From: JAWVFK01 sp033856175
GTDB taxonomy: Bacteria; Actinomycetota; Thermoleophilia; Solirubrobacterales; 70-9
Assembly: GCA_033856175.1 (NCBI GenBank)
Contig: JAWVFK010000006.1
Location: 1 to 64,000, forward strand
Direction of reading: 5' to 3'
DNA length: 64,000 nucleotides
Shown here: positions 35,190 to 43,410 of the stretch, piece after piece
Position numbering within the stretch: the first letter of the stretch is position 1
How the letters are laid out: the number at the start of each line of letters is the position of its first letter
Made by a program: the position numbers and the translations under genes
Notes under the pieces: model-generated
What the model was told of the DNA's origin: nothing
The model's database searches: none
The model's input: only the letters and a program-made list of their open reading frames with translations

Positions 35190-36446
35190 ATGCGGGTGCT
35201 GCAGGCGCTCTGGGACGGCGGCGGCAACGTCGGGCCGCAGCTGGCGATCGGCCGCCGGCTGGTCGAGCGCGGCCACGATGTCCGCATCCTCGGCCACGCC
35301 TGCCAGCGGCCTCGAGTCGAGGCGATCGGCGCGCGGTTCGTCCCCTACCGCCACGCCCCCGACGGCGACGCCAGCAGCCCCGAGACCGACCTGATCCGCG
35401 ACTGGGAGGCGCGGACGCCGATCGGCGCCTTCGCCCGCATGCGCGACAGGGTGATGTTCGGCCCCTCGCTGCGCTTCGCCCGCGACGTCCTCGCCGAGAT
35501 CGAGCGCGAGCCGGCCGACGTCGTCGCCTGGGACTTCATGCTGCTCGGCGCCGGCGTCGCCGCCGAGCGGGCGGGGGTGCCGTCGGCGATGCTGGTCCAC
35601 ACCGTCTATCCGCTGCCGCTGGAGGGCGTGCCGCCGTTCGGCCAGGGGCTGATGCCGGCGCAGGGCCCGCTCGGGCGGGCGCGGGACGCAGTCCTGGCCC
35701 GAGCCTTCGTGCGCGCTTTCAAGCCCGGTCTGAAGGCGCTCAACGCGACCCGGCGCGAGCTCGGCCTCGAGCCCGCCGCCGGCCCCTTCGAGCACCTCGA
35801 TCGCGTCGACGTCGCCCTCGTGCTGACGAGCGAGCGCTTCGACTTCCCCGATCCGGGACAGCTGCCGGCCCATGTCCGCTACACGGGCCCGGTGCTCGGC
35901 TCGGCGCCGGCCGGCGGCTGGGAATCGCCCTGGGACGCCGACGATCCGCGCCCGCTCGTGCTCGTCAGCTTCAGCACCACCTTCCAGGACCAGCGCGCCC
36001 TCGCCGAGCGGGTCATCGCCGCGCTCGGCACGCTGCCGGTTCGAGCGCTGCTCACGGTTGGGCCCTCACTCGACATCGAGGGCATACCGCTGCCCGCCAA
36101 CGTCGAGGCCCGTGACTTCGTCCCTCACGCCGCCGTTCTCGGTCAGGCGAGCCTCGTCGTCACCCACGCCGGCCTCGGCACCGTCCACGCCGCCCTCGCC
36201 GCCGGCGTGCCGCTCGTCTGCCTCCCCGACGGCCGCGACCAGAACGACAACGCCGCCCGCGTCGTCGCCGCGGGAGCCGGCCTGCGGCTGCCCAAGCGGG
36301 CGAGCGCCGCCCGGCTCGCCAAGACGATCGCCGCCGCGCTCGCCGATCCTCAGCTCGCCGAGGCTGCGGCGCAGATGTCGCGCTCGCTGGCCACGGCAGA
36401 CGGCGCCGCGAGCGCCGTCGCCGAGCTCGAGGCGCTGGCCGGCTAG
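35190..36446 (+). CDS. Glycosyltransferase, UGT/MGT type (GT1, GT-B fold)
   Basis: 418 residues from ATG 35190 (MRVLQALWDGGGNVGPQLAIGRRLVERGHDV is the GT1 N-terminal acceptor domain). The in-frame longer version adds only the duplicated upstream sequence. The C-terminal donor-binding block VVTHAGLGTVHAALAAGVPLVCLPDGRDQNDNAARV matches the family's HxGxGT..E/D-QxxNA pattern. It transfers a sugar from a nucleotide donor to a small acceptor (macrolide- or lipid-type). It shares the 4-bp CTAG with the convergent kinase-like gene, the stop codons overlapping. Confidence 0.88.
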   Translation: MRVLQALWDGGGNVGPQLAIGRRLVERGHDVRILGHACQRPRVEAIGARFVPYRHAPDGDASSPETDLIRDWEARTPIGAFARMRDRVMFGPSLRFARDVLAEIEREPADVVAWDFMLLGAGVAAERAGVPSAMLVHTVYPLPLEGVPPFGQGLMPAQGPLGRARDAVLARAFVRAFKPGLKALNATRRELGLEPAAGPFEHLDRVDVALVLTSERFDFPDPGQLPAHVRYTGPVLGSAPAGGWESPWDADDPRPLVLVSFSTTFQDQRALAERVIAALGTLPVRALLTVGPSLDIEGIPLPANVEARDFVPHAAVLGQASLVVTHAGLGTVHAALAAGVPLVCLPDGRDQNDNAARVVAAGAGLRLPKRASAARLAKTIAAALADPQLAEAAAQMSRSLATADGAASAVAELEALAG

Positions 36447-37867
36447 GCGCCGCTCGGCGAGGGCTGGGCGAAGCCGGGCGTGCGGCGATCGCCGCGCTGC
36501 TCGAAGAAGGCCCATTCCCGCTCGCCGAGCTCGGTCGACGGTGGATCGGCGTAGACCCACTCGCGCATGATCCGGTGCCAGTTGCGCTTCGCCCGCAGCT
36601 GGGCGAGGACGGCGAGGACGCCGGTTTCCATCCGCCGGCCCATCAGCTCCTCGGCCGGCAGGCTCTCGCGGCGCATCAGCCCGTAGAACTCGGAGCGCGG
36701 GTCGGAGGTCGACTCGATCACCTTCATCACCCGCTGCGGCGAGACCTCGTACTCGCGGTCTTCCATGTACCAGCCGCCGACGACCATCACGTGCTCCATC
36801 AGCCGCTCGGCGTCGAGCTTCGAGGGGTTCTTGATAAAGCCCAGCTCGTGCAGGGCCTGGCGCAGCGCCTCGGGGTCGTTGCGAGAGGCGGCGTCGATCG
36901 CCTTCTGCTCGAGCTCGATCTGCTCGGCGTCGAGCTTCTTGGTCATGCCGAAGTCGAGGAAGGCGACGCGGCCGTCGGGCATCAGCAGGAAGTTGCCCGG
37001 ATGAGAGTCGGCGTTGAAGTGCTGGAGGTGGTAGATCGAGCCGAAGAAGAAGCGGTAGACGATCTCGCCGAAGCGGTCGCGCTCCTCCTTGGCCAGCTCG
37101 CGCACCCGGTCGAAGCCGATGCCGTCGACGTACTCGCTGACCAGCACCCGCCGCCGCGAGAGCCCGGTGAGGACCTCGGGGACATAGATGAAGGGGTGGT
37201 CGCGATAGGCGCGTGAGAAGGCGCGCTGGTTCTGGGCCTCGAACTCGTAGTCGAGTTCCTCGAGCACGCGCTCGCGCAGCTCGTCGGCGATCGCCCTGGC
37301 GTCGAGCCCGGGGGCCAGCGCCTTGCTCAGCCGCATCAGCGTGCCGGCGTTGGCGAGGTCCGACTCGAGGGCCTCGGCGATGCCGGGGTACTGGATCTTG
37401 ACGGCGACGGTGCGGCCGTCGGGCAGCTTCGCGCGGTGAACCTGGCCGATCGACGCGGCGGCGAACGCCTCCTTCTCGATCTCGGCGAAGACCGCCTCGG
37501 CGGGCTCGCCGTACTCCTCCTCCAGCACCACCGAGATCTGCTCCCAGGGCATCGCCGGCGCGGCGCTTCGCAGCTTGGCGAGCTGCTCTTGGTAGAGCTC
37601 TCGGTACTCCGGCGGCAGGAACTCGGTGTCGACGAAGGAGGCGAGCTGGCCCAGCTTCATCGCCGCGCCCTTCATCTCGCCGAGCGCGCCGACCATCTTC
37701 ATCGCGGTCTCGAGATGGCGGTTCTCGAGCTTCTCGGCGGCCGCTTCCTCGGAGCGAACGACGTTGGCCGTCCTGGTCCCCGCGTAGCGCGCCCCCTGGA
37801 CTCCCATGACCGAGCCGAGCCGTGCCGATCGCCGCACCCGGCCCTTTGGAATCCGTTCATCGGCCAT
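36443..37867 (-). CDS. ABC1/UbiB (AarF) atypical kinase-like protein
   Basis: 474 residues. Family motifs in order are KLGQLASFVDTEFLP (KxGQ), AAASIGQVHRAKLPDGRTVAVKIQYPG (Ala-rich nucleotide loop and Lys), EAQNQRAFSRAYRD, HFNADSHPGNFLLMPDGRVAFLDFGMTKKL (catalytic ADxHPGN, DFG). Members support ubiquinone/isoprenoid lipid metabolism or act as atypical ATPases. The role here is not established. The start is ATG 37867; the divergent rplY start at 37899 leaves almost no intergenic DNA. Confidence 0.92.
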   Translation of the reverse strand: MADERIPKGRVRRSARLGSVMGVQGARYAGTRTANVVRSEEAAAEKLENRHLETAMKMVGALGEMKGAAMKLGQLASFVDTEFLPPEYRELYQEQLAKLRSAAPAMPWEQISVVLEEEYGEPAEAVFAEIEKEAFAAASIGQVHRAKLPDGRTVAVKIQYPGIAEALESDLANAGTLMRLSKALAPGLDARAIADELRERVLEELDYEFEAQNQRAFSRAYRDHPFIYVPEVLTGLSRRRVLVSEYVDGIGFDRVRELAKEERDRFGEIVYRFFFGSIYHLQHFNADSHPGNFLLMPDGRVAFLDFGMTKKLDAEQIELEQKAIDAASRNDPEALRQALHELGFIKNPSKLDAERLMEHVMVVGGWYMEDREYEVSPQRVMKVIESTSDPRSEFYGLMRRESLPAEELMGRRMETGVLAVLAQLRAKRNWHRIMREWVYADPPSTELGEREWAFFEQRGDRRTPGFAQPSPSGA

Positions 37868-37884
37868 GGCTGAAGGGTCGCAGG

Positions 37885-37890
37885 TATCCT
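37885..37890 (+). promoter_or_regulatory. Putative -10 box TATCCT for leaderless rplY
   Basis: TATCCT ends 8 nt before GTG 37899. This favours GTG 37899 over the ATG at 37866, which would overlap the divergent gene's start codon. Confidence 0.45.
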
Positions 37891-37898
37891 TCGCCGCC

Positions 37899-38603
37899 GT
37901 GGCTTCCGAGCGCGCAACACTGAAGGTCGCTCCGCGGACCGATTTCGGCTCCCGCGAGAGCCGTCGCCTGCGCCGTCAGGGGCTCGTTCCGGGCATCGTC
38001 TACGCCGCCGGCTCCGAAGCCCGTCCCTTTCAGGTGCCCGAGCGCGACGTCGCCCACGTCCTCGCCGAGGGCCACGCCCTCTTCGATCTCGAGATCGAGG
38101 GCGCCGGCTCGGTTCCCGTCGTCGTCAAGGAGCAGCAGCTCGACGCCGTTCGCGGCACGCTCAAGCACATCGACTGCCTCGAGGTCAAGCTCGACGAGGC
38201 GATCGAGGCGGATGTGGCCCTTGAGCTGCTCGGCGCCGAGGACGCCCCCGGCGTCAAGACCGGCGGCGGCGTCCTCGAGCACGTCACCCGCGAGGTGACG
38301 ATCATGGCCCTGCCGACCGAGATTCCCGACGCGATTTACGCCGACGTCTCCGGCATGGAGATCAACGACACCCTTCAGCTCTCCTCGGTATCGCCGCCGG
38401 AGGGCGTCAGCTTCGTCGCCGAGGACCTCGACGAGGTCACGGTCGCGACCCTCAGCCCGCCGCGCGTCGAAGAGGCCGCGCCGGAGCTGGAGGAGGAGGC
38501 CGAGCTCGTCGGCGAGGAGGGCGAGGCGCCCGAGGCCGGTGCCGAGGACGGCGGCGAAGGCGCCGCCGAGGGCGAGACCGAGTCTGGCGGCGAGGGGGAG
38601 TAA
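37899..38603 (+). CDS. rplY: Large ribosomal subunit protein bL25, CTC type
   Basis: 234 residues. The N-terminal 5S-rRNA-binding domain (ERATLKVAPRTDFGSRESRRLRRQGLVPGIVYA) is followed by the CTC C-terminal beta domain and a long acidic Glu/Gly tail. GTG 37899 is chosen because the conserved fold begins right there and a -10 box precedes it. It binds 5S rRNA; the rplY-pth order is widely conserved. The 3' end overlaps a small hairpin that leads into pth. Confidence 0.93.
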   Translation: MASERATLKVAPRTDFGSRESRRLRRQGLVPGIVYAAGSEARPFQVPERDVAHVLAEGHALFDLEIEGAGSVPVVVKEQQLDAVRGTLKHIDCLEVKLDEAIEADVALELLGAEDAPGVKTGGGVLEHVTREVTIMALPTEIPDAIYADVSGMEINDTLQLSSVSPPEGVSFVAEDLDEVTVATLSPPRVEEAAPELEEEAELVGEEGEAPEAGAEDGGEGAAEGETESGGEGE

Positions 38604-38608
38604 TCCCC
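38596..38608 (+). promoter_or_regulatory. GNRA-capped hairpin at the rplY/pth junction
   Basis: GGGGA-GTAA-TCCCC: a 5-bp stem with a GUAA tetraloop (stem starting at base 38595) covers the GGGGGAG ribosome-binding site of pth and touches its likely CTG start at 38608. Ribosomes finishing rplY would melt it, giving translational coupling. Confidence 0.35.
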
Positions 38609-39255
38609 TGTCGCTGTTTCGCCGCAGGCGCCACGACGAGGACGGTGGCGGCGACGGCCAAAGCGGCGACCGGATCCTGCTCGTTGGCCTTGGCAATCCC
38701 GGCTCCCGCTACGCCGCGACGCGCCATAACGTCGGCTTCGAGGTCGCCAATGCGCTCGCCCGGCGCTGGCAGCTGCCGCGGGCGCGCAAGAAGTGGGCCG
38801 GGCTCGTCAGCGAAGGCCGGGCCGGGCCGGGCGGCCCGCGGGTGACCGTGCTGCTGCCGCAGACCTTCATGAACGACTCCGGCAACTCGGCCGGGCCGGC
38901 GCGAGGGTCGCTCAAAGTCCCGCTCGAGCGCGTCGTCGTCGTCCACGACGAGATCGACCTGCCCTTCGGTGAGGTCCAGGCCAAGCGCGGCGGCGGCCAC
39001 GCCGGCCACAACGGCCTCAAGAGCCTCGGTCGCGGCTTTGGCGACCCTGGCTTCTGGCGGCTGCGGGTCGGCGTCGGCAGGCCCGAGGCAACCGACCCCG
39101 AGATCGTCTCCGCCCACGTCCTCAGCCGCTTCAGCGAGCCCCGCGACGAGGTGGTCGCGCTGATCGAGCGCGCCGCCGACGAGGCCGAGCGCCTCGTCCG
39201 CTCGCTGGATGGCGGCGACACCGGCGCCGAGCCCGATGCCGAGGCCGACCGATGA
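38608..39255 (+). CDS. pth: Peptidyl-tRNA hydrolase
   Basis: About 215 residues. Core motifs are LLVGLGNPGSRYAATRHNVGFEVA (catalytic His), LPQTFMNDSGNS, VVVHDEIDLPFGEVQAKRGGGHAGHNGLKS. It frees tRNA from stalled peptidyl-tRNA. The start is uncertain: no ATG, GTG or TTG lies near the conserved core. CTG 38608 with GGGGGAG 7 nt upstream fits best; GTG 38539, inside rplY, is the alternative. The stop overlaps the next ATG. Confidence 0.92.
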   Translation: MSLFRRRRHDEDGGGDGQSGDRILLVGLGNPGSRYAATRHNVGFEVANALARRWQLPRARKKWAGLVSEGRAGPGGPRVTVLLPQTFMNDSGNSAGPARGSLKVPLERVVVVHDEIDLPFGEVQAKRGGGHAGHNGLKSLGRGFGDPGFWRLRVGVGRPEATDPEIVSAHVLSRFSEPRDEVVALIERAADEAERLVRSLDGGDTGAEPDAEADR

Positions 39256-39971
39256 GCCTCACCTCCTACGACGTCGACGAGGCCGGCGTCGCGCTGATCC
39301 AGCTGACCCGTGCCGAGGCGCGCAACGCGATCAACACGCCGATGCTCGAGGAGCTGCTCGCCCACCTCGCCGGCGCCCGCGACGACGAGGCTGTTCGTGT
39401 CGTCGTCATCAGCTCGGACGATCATCTGGCGCTGTCGGCCGGGGCCGACGTCCGCGAGGAGCTCGACGACGCCGGCAAGGTTCGCCGCATGGAGCTGTTC
39501 GCCCAGCTCTACGACGAGCTGACCAGCTTTCCGAAGCCGACGATCGCCGCCTGTCACGGCGCCTGCGTCGGCGGCGGCGCCGAGATCGCCGTCGCCTGCG
39601 ACATCCGCGTCGGCGGCTCCAACCTGCGCCTGCGCTTCCCCGGCGCCGTCCTCGGCGTCCCGGTCGGCCCGGCCCGCCTGGTCAGCCTCTGCGGCCTGGC
39701 GGCGGCCAAGTTCATGCTGCTGACCGGCAAGGAGGTCGGCGCCGACGAGGCGCTGCGAATCGGCCTCGTCAACCGGCTGGCGCCCGCCGCGGCGACCCAG
39801 GAGCACGCGCTCAAGCTGGCGGCGACGATCGCCGACAACCCGCCCGAGGCGGTGGCGCGGCTGAAGCGGATGCTGCACGAATGGGACGACGTCGAGGGCC
39901 GCTCGCGGGCTGAGGGCGAGGGCCAGGTCGAGTGGCAGCGCACGGGCCCCGGCCTGCCCTACCGCGCCTGA
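39252..39971 (+). CDS. Enoyl-CoA hydratase/isomerase family protein
   Basis: 239 residues, overlapping pth by ATGA. The crotonase oxyanion-hole segments are VISSDDHLALSAGADVREEL and ACHGACVGGGAEIAVACDIRV. The second catalytic Glu region (PGAVLGVPVGPARLVSL) lacks an obvious Glu at the usual place, so hydratase activity is uncertain. It acts on an acyl-CoA; the substrate is unknown. Confidence 0.85.
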   Translation: MSLTSYDVDEAGVALIQLTRAEARNAINTPMLEELLAHLAGARDDEAVRVVVISSDDHLALSAGADVREELDDAGKVRRMELFAQLYDELTSFPKPTIAACHGACVGGGAEIAVACDIRVGGSNLRLRFPGAVLGVPVGPARLVSLCGLAAAKFMLLTGKEVGADEALRIGLVNRLAPAAATQEHALKLAATIADNPPEAVARLKRMLHEWDDVEGRSRAEGEGQVEWQRTGPGLPYRA

Positions 39972-39984
39972 GGCCGGCGTCCAC

Positions 39985-42900
39985 ATGAGCCTTCGCCCGC
40001 TGATCGAGATCGCCACGACCGACGCCGCCTTCGAGCGGCTCGCGACGGCGGCGGCAGGCGCCACGCCGGGCGAGGTCGTTCGCCTGCACGCCTCGGCGAC
40101 GCTGCAGCCCTACCTGCTCGCGGCGCTGGCCGAAGCCGGCGAGGGGTTCGCTGGCGTGCCGGTCCTGCTGGTCACCGCGGACGATCTCTCGGCCCGCGAC
40201 CTGACCACCGAGCTTCGCGCCTACCTCGCCCCGCGCCGCGTCCACTACTACCCGTCGCGCGGCACCAGCTACCAGTCGCACCTGGCGCCGCCGGCGCACC
40301 TCGTCGGCCTGCGGATCGGTGCTCTCGACGCACTCGCCGGGGAGGAGGCGCCGATCGTCGTCGCCAGCGCGATCGCCCTCGCCGAGGCGGTGCCCGACGC
40401 CGCCCTGCGGCCCCAGGGCCTCTCGCTCTCGCTGGGCGAGGAGATCGACCTCGAGGAGCTCGCGCTGCGGCTGGTCGAGGCCGGCTACGAGCGCGCCGAC
40501 CAGGTCGTCGAGCGGGCCCAGTTCGCCGTCCGCGGCGGCATCCTCGACATCTTCCCGGCGACCGAGGAGCGGGCCGTCCGCGTCGAGCTGTTCGGCGACG
40601 AGATCGAGTCGCTGCGCTGGTTCTCGACCTTCACCCAGCGCTCGCTCGGCGACGCGGCACGGGTCGAGCTCGCCGCCGCCGCCGAGCTCGCCGCCGAGCA
40701 TCGTGAGCTGGCCGAGATCGCCGCCGAGGGCGAGGAGCGGATCGACGTCGCCGAGCTGCTGCCGATCGACCGCTTCGGCGCCGCCCTCGATCTGCTGCCG
40801 GCCGGCGCCCGCGTCGCCGTGATCGGCGAGGAGGAGATCGGCGCCGCCCTGACCGAGCACTGGCAGGACGTCACCGCCGCGATCCACGACGACGACGCTC
40901 GCCGTCTCTATGTCGACGTCGCCGAGCCGCTGAGGGCACGGACCTCACTCGCCGTCTCGGCGGTCGAGTCCGGCCAGGAGCACTCCTTCCGCGCCCAGCG
41001 CGCCGAGTCGCCGGCGCGAACGGTCGGCGAGGCCGAGGGTGAGCTGGAGAAGCTGATGCGCTCCGGCTACCGCACCGTCGTCGCCTTCGAGCGCCAGGGA
41101 GAGGCCGAGCGGGCCCGCTACAACCTGGAGCGGCTCGACGCCGGCCTCGTCGCCGGACCGGACCCGCGCCCGCCCGACGAGGGCAAGCTCGCCTTCGCCG
41201 AGGCGCCGCTGCGCGACGGCTTCATCGCCCCCGGCCTCAGGCTCGCCGTCATCCCCTGGCGGCGGCTGGTCCACCGGCGTCGCCCCGCGGCCACCCCGGC
41301 GGCGGCCGCGCGCCGCAGCCGCCTGGCGTTCAGCGACCTGCGCGTCGGCGACCACGTCGTCCACGAGGACCACGGCATCGCCCGCTTCGCCGGCTTCGAG
41401 ACCCGCGAGGTCGGCGGCGTCACCCGCGACTACCTCTACCTCGAGTACCGCGGCGAGGACCGCGTCTACGTCCCCACCGAGCAGCTGGCCAAGCTAAGCC
41501 GCTACGTCGGCGCCGACGGCGGCGAGCCGACGCTCTCGGCCCTCGGCGGCAAGCGCTGGGAGAACATGAAGGCACGGGCGCGCCACGCGGCCCGCGAGCT
41601 CGCCGGGGAGCTGATCAACCTCTACGCCGAGCGCCGCACCCGCAGCGGCCATGCGTTCCCGCCCGACGGCGAGTGGCAGCTCAACTTCGAGCGCGCCTTC
41701 CCCTATCGCGAGACGCCCGACCAGCTCGACGCGATCGAGGCGGTCAAGGCCGACATGGAGGCGCCGCGGCCGATGGACCGCCTGATCTGCGGCGACGTCG
41801 GCTACGGCAAGACAGAGGTCGCACTGCGCGCCGCCCACAAGGCCGCCGCCGACGGCAAGCAGGTAATGATCCTGGTGCCGACGACGATCCTCGCCCAGCA
41901 GCACTTCGGCACCTTTCGCGAGCGCCTCGCCGAGTATCCCTACAACGTCGAGATGGTCTCGCGGCTGCGCCGCCCGGCCGAGACCAAGGAGGTCCTCAAG
42001 GGCTACGCCGCGGGCCGCGTCGACATCCTCATCGGCACCCACCGACTGCTGTCCCGCGACGTTCGCGCCAAGGATCTCGGCCTGCTGGTCGTCGACGAGG
42101 AGCAGCGCTTCGGCGTTCGCCAGAAGGAGCTGCTGCGCCAGCTCAAGCTCAAGGTCGACGTCCTCTCGCTCTCGGCGACGCCGATCCCCCGGACCCTGCA
42201 GATGAGCCTCGCCGGCCTCCGCGACATCTCGGTGATCGAGACGCCCCCGGAGGGCCGCCGGCCGATCCAGACCTACGTCGGCCCCTACGACGAGGAGCTG
42301 GTCCGGCGGGCGATCGAGCGCGAGGCCGCGCGCAAGGGCCAGGCGTTCTTCCTCCACAACCGGATCGACACCCTGCACGAGACCGCCGAGGGGCTGCGCG
42401 CCCTCTGCCCGGGGATCCGCTTCACCGAGATCCACGGCCAGCTGCCCGAGGATGAGATCGAGGCGACGATGCTCGCCTTCCTGCGCGGCGAGGCCGACTG
42501 CCTGGTGACGACGACGATCATCGAGTCCGGCCTCGACATCCCCGCCGCCAACACGCTGATCGTCGAGCGCGCCGACCAGCTCGGCCTCGCTCAGGCCTAC
42601 CAGATCCGCGGCCGCGTCGGCCGCTCTCGCGAGCGCGCCCACGCCTACCTGCTCTATCCCTCCGACCAGGCGCTCAGCGCCGACGCCGGCGCCCGGCTGG
42701 CGACGCTGTCGGACTACACCGAGCTCGGCTCGGGCTTCAAGATCGCGATGCGAGACCTCGACATCCGCGGCGCCGGCAGCCTGCTCGGCGACGAGCAGTC
42801 CGGCCATGTCGCGGCGATCGGCTTCGAGCTCTACTGCTCGCTGCTCGACGAGGCCGTCGCCGAGCTCGAAGCCGAGGCGGCCAGCGCCGGCGGCGAGCGC

Positions 42901-43374
42901 GAGGAGCCGCGGGCGCCGGTTCGGGTCGAGGTCGACGTCGACGCCTACCTGCCGGCCGACTACGTTCCGCTCGAGGCGGCGAAGATCGACATCCACCGCC
43001 GCCTCGCCGCGGCGCGGGGGCGCGGTGAGCTGCTGGCGGTCCGCGAGGAGCTCGAGGACCGCTTCGGCCCGCTGCCGGAGACGGTCGAGAACCTGCTCTC
43101 GCTGCAGCGCGCCCGCGTCGAGCTCGGCAACGCCGGCGTCGCCAGCGTCTCCTTCCGCGGCGGCCGGATGCGGCTGGAGCCGGTCGAGCTCGAGTCCGAG
43201 CAGGCCGAGGCGCTGCGCGAGCGGCTCGAGGGTGCGATCTACGAATGGCGCGAGAAGGTGCTCGCCGTGCCGGTTCCCGAGGAGCCGCCGGCGCGGCTCG
43301 CCGCCGTCCTCGCTGCGGCCGAGGCGCTCGCCGCCCAGTCAGGGGCCGCTGCGGCGCAGCCGGCGAGCGCTTAA
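39985..43374 (+). CDS. mfd: Transcription-repair coupling factor
   Basis: 1,129 residues, full length. In order: UvrB-homology region (~1-330; PSRGTSYQSHLAPP), CarD-like RNA polymerase interaction domain (LRVGDHVVHEDHGIARFAGFET), RecG-like helicase with Walker A GDVGYGKTEVALRAA, DEEQ box VVDEEQRFG, motifs III-VI (LSATPIPRTL, VGRSRERAHAYLL), and the C-terminal TRCF domain. It removes stalled RNA polymerase and recruits UvrA. The start is ATG 39985, 13 nt after the previous gene. Confidence 0.97.
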   Translation: MSLRPLIEIATTDAAFERLATAAAGATPGEVVRLHASATLQPYLLAALAEAGEGFAGVPVLLVTADDLSARDLTTELRAYLAPRRVHYYPSRGTSYQSHLAPPAHLVGLRIGALDALAGEEAPIVVASAIALAEAVPDAALRPQGLSLSLGEEIDLEELALRLVEAGYERADQVVERAQFAVRGGILDIFPATEERAVRVELFGDEIESLRWFSTFTQRSLGDAARVELAAAAELAAEHRELAEIAAEGEERIDVAELLPIDRFGAALDLLPAGARVAVIGEEEIGAALTEHWQDVTAAIHDDDARRLYVDVAEPLRARTSLAVSAVESGQEHSFRAQRAESPARTVGEAEGELEKLMRSGYRTVVAFERQGEAERARYNLERLDAGLVAGPDPRPPDEGKLAFAEAPLRDGFIAPGLRLAVIPWRRLVHRRRPAATPAAAARRSRLAFSDLRVGDHVVHEDHGIARFAGFETREVGGVTRDYLYLEYRGEDRVYVPTEQLAKLSRYVGADGGEPTLSALGGKRWENMKARARHAARELAGELINLYAERRTRSGHAFPPDGEWQLNFERAFPYRETPDQLDAIEAVKADMEAPRPMDRLICGDVGYGKTEVALRAAHKAAADGKQVMILVPTTILAQQHFGTFRERLAEYPYNVEMVSRLRRPAETKEVLKGYAAGRVDILIGTHRLLSRDVRAKDLGLLVVDEEQRFGVRQKELLRQLKLKVDVLSLSATPIPRTLQMSLAGLRDISVIETPPEGRRPIQTYVGPYDEELVRRAIEREAARKGQAFFLHNRIDTLHETAEGLRALCPGIRFTEIHGQLPEDEIEATMLAFLRGEADCLVTTTIIESGLDIPAANTLIVERADQLGLAQAYQIRGRVGRSRERAHAYLLYPSDQALSADAGARLATLSDYTELGSGFKIAMRDLDIRGAGSLLGDEQSGHVAAIGFELYCSLLDEAVAELEAEAASAGGEREEPRAPVRVEVDVDAYLPADYVPLEAAKIDIHRRLAAARGRGELLAVREELEDRFGPLPETVENLLSLQRARVELGNAGVASVSFRGGRMRLEPVELESEQAEALRERLEGAIYEWREKVLAVPVPEEPPARLAAVLAAAEALAAQSGAAAAQPASA

Positions 43375-43396
43375 AGCTCGGCTTAGCCGCGACCTA

Positions 43397-43402
43397 TATC
43401 CT
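43397..43402 (+). promoter_or_regulatory. Putative -10 box TATCCT before the PpiC gene
   Basis: TATCCT ends 8 nt before GTG 43411; no Shine-Dalgarno. Confidence 0.45.
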
Positions 43403-43410
43403 GCCGCCCC

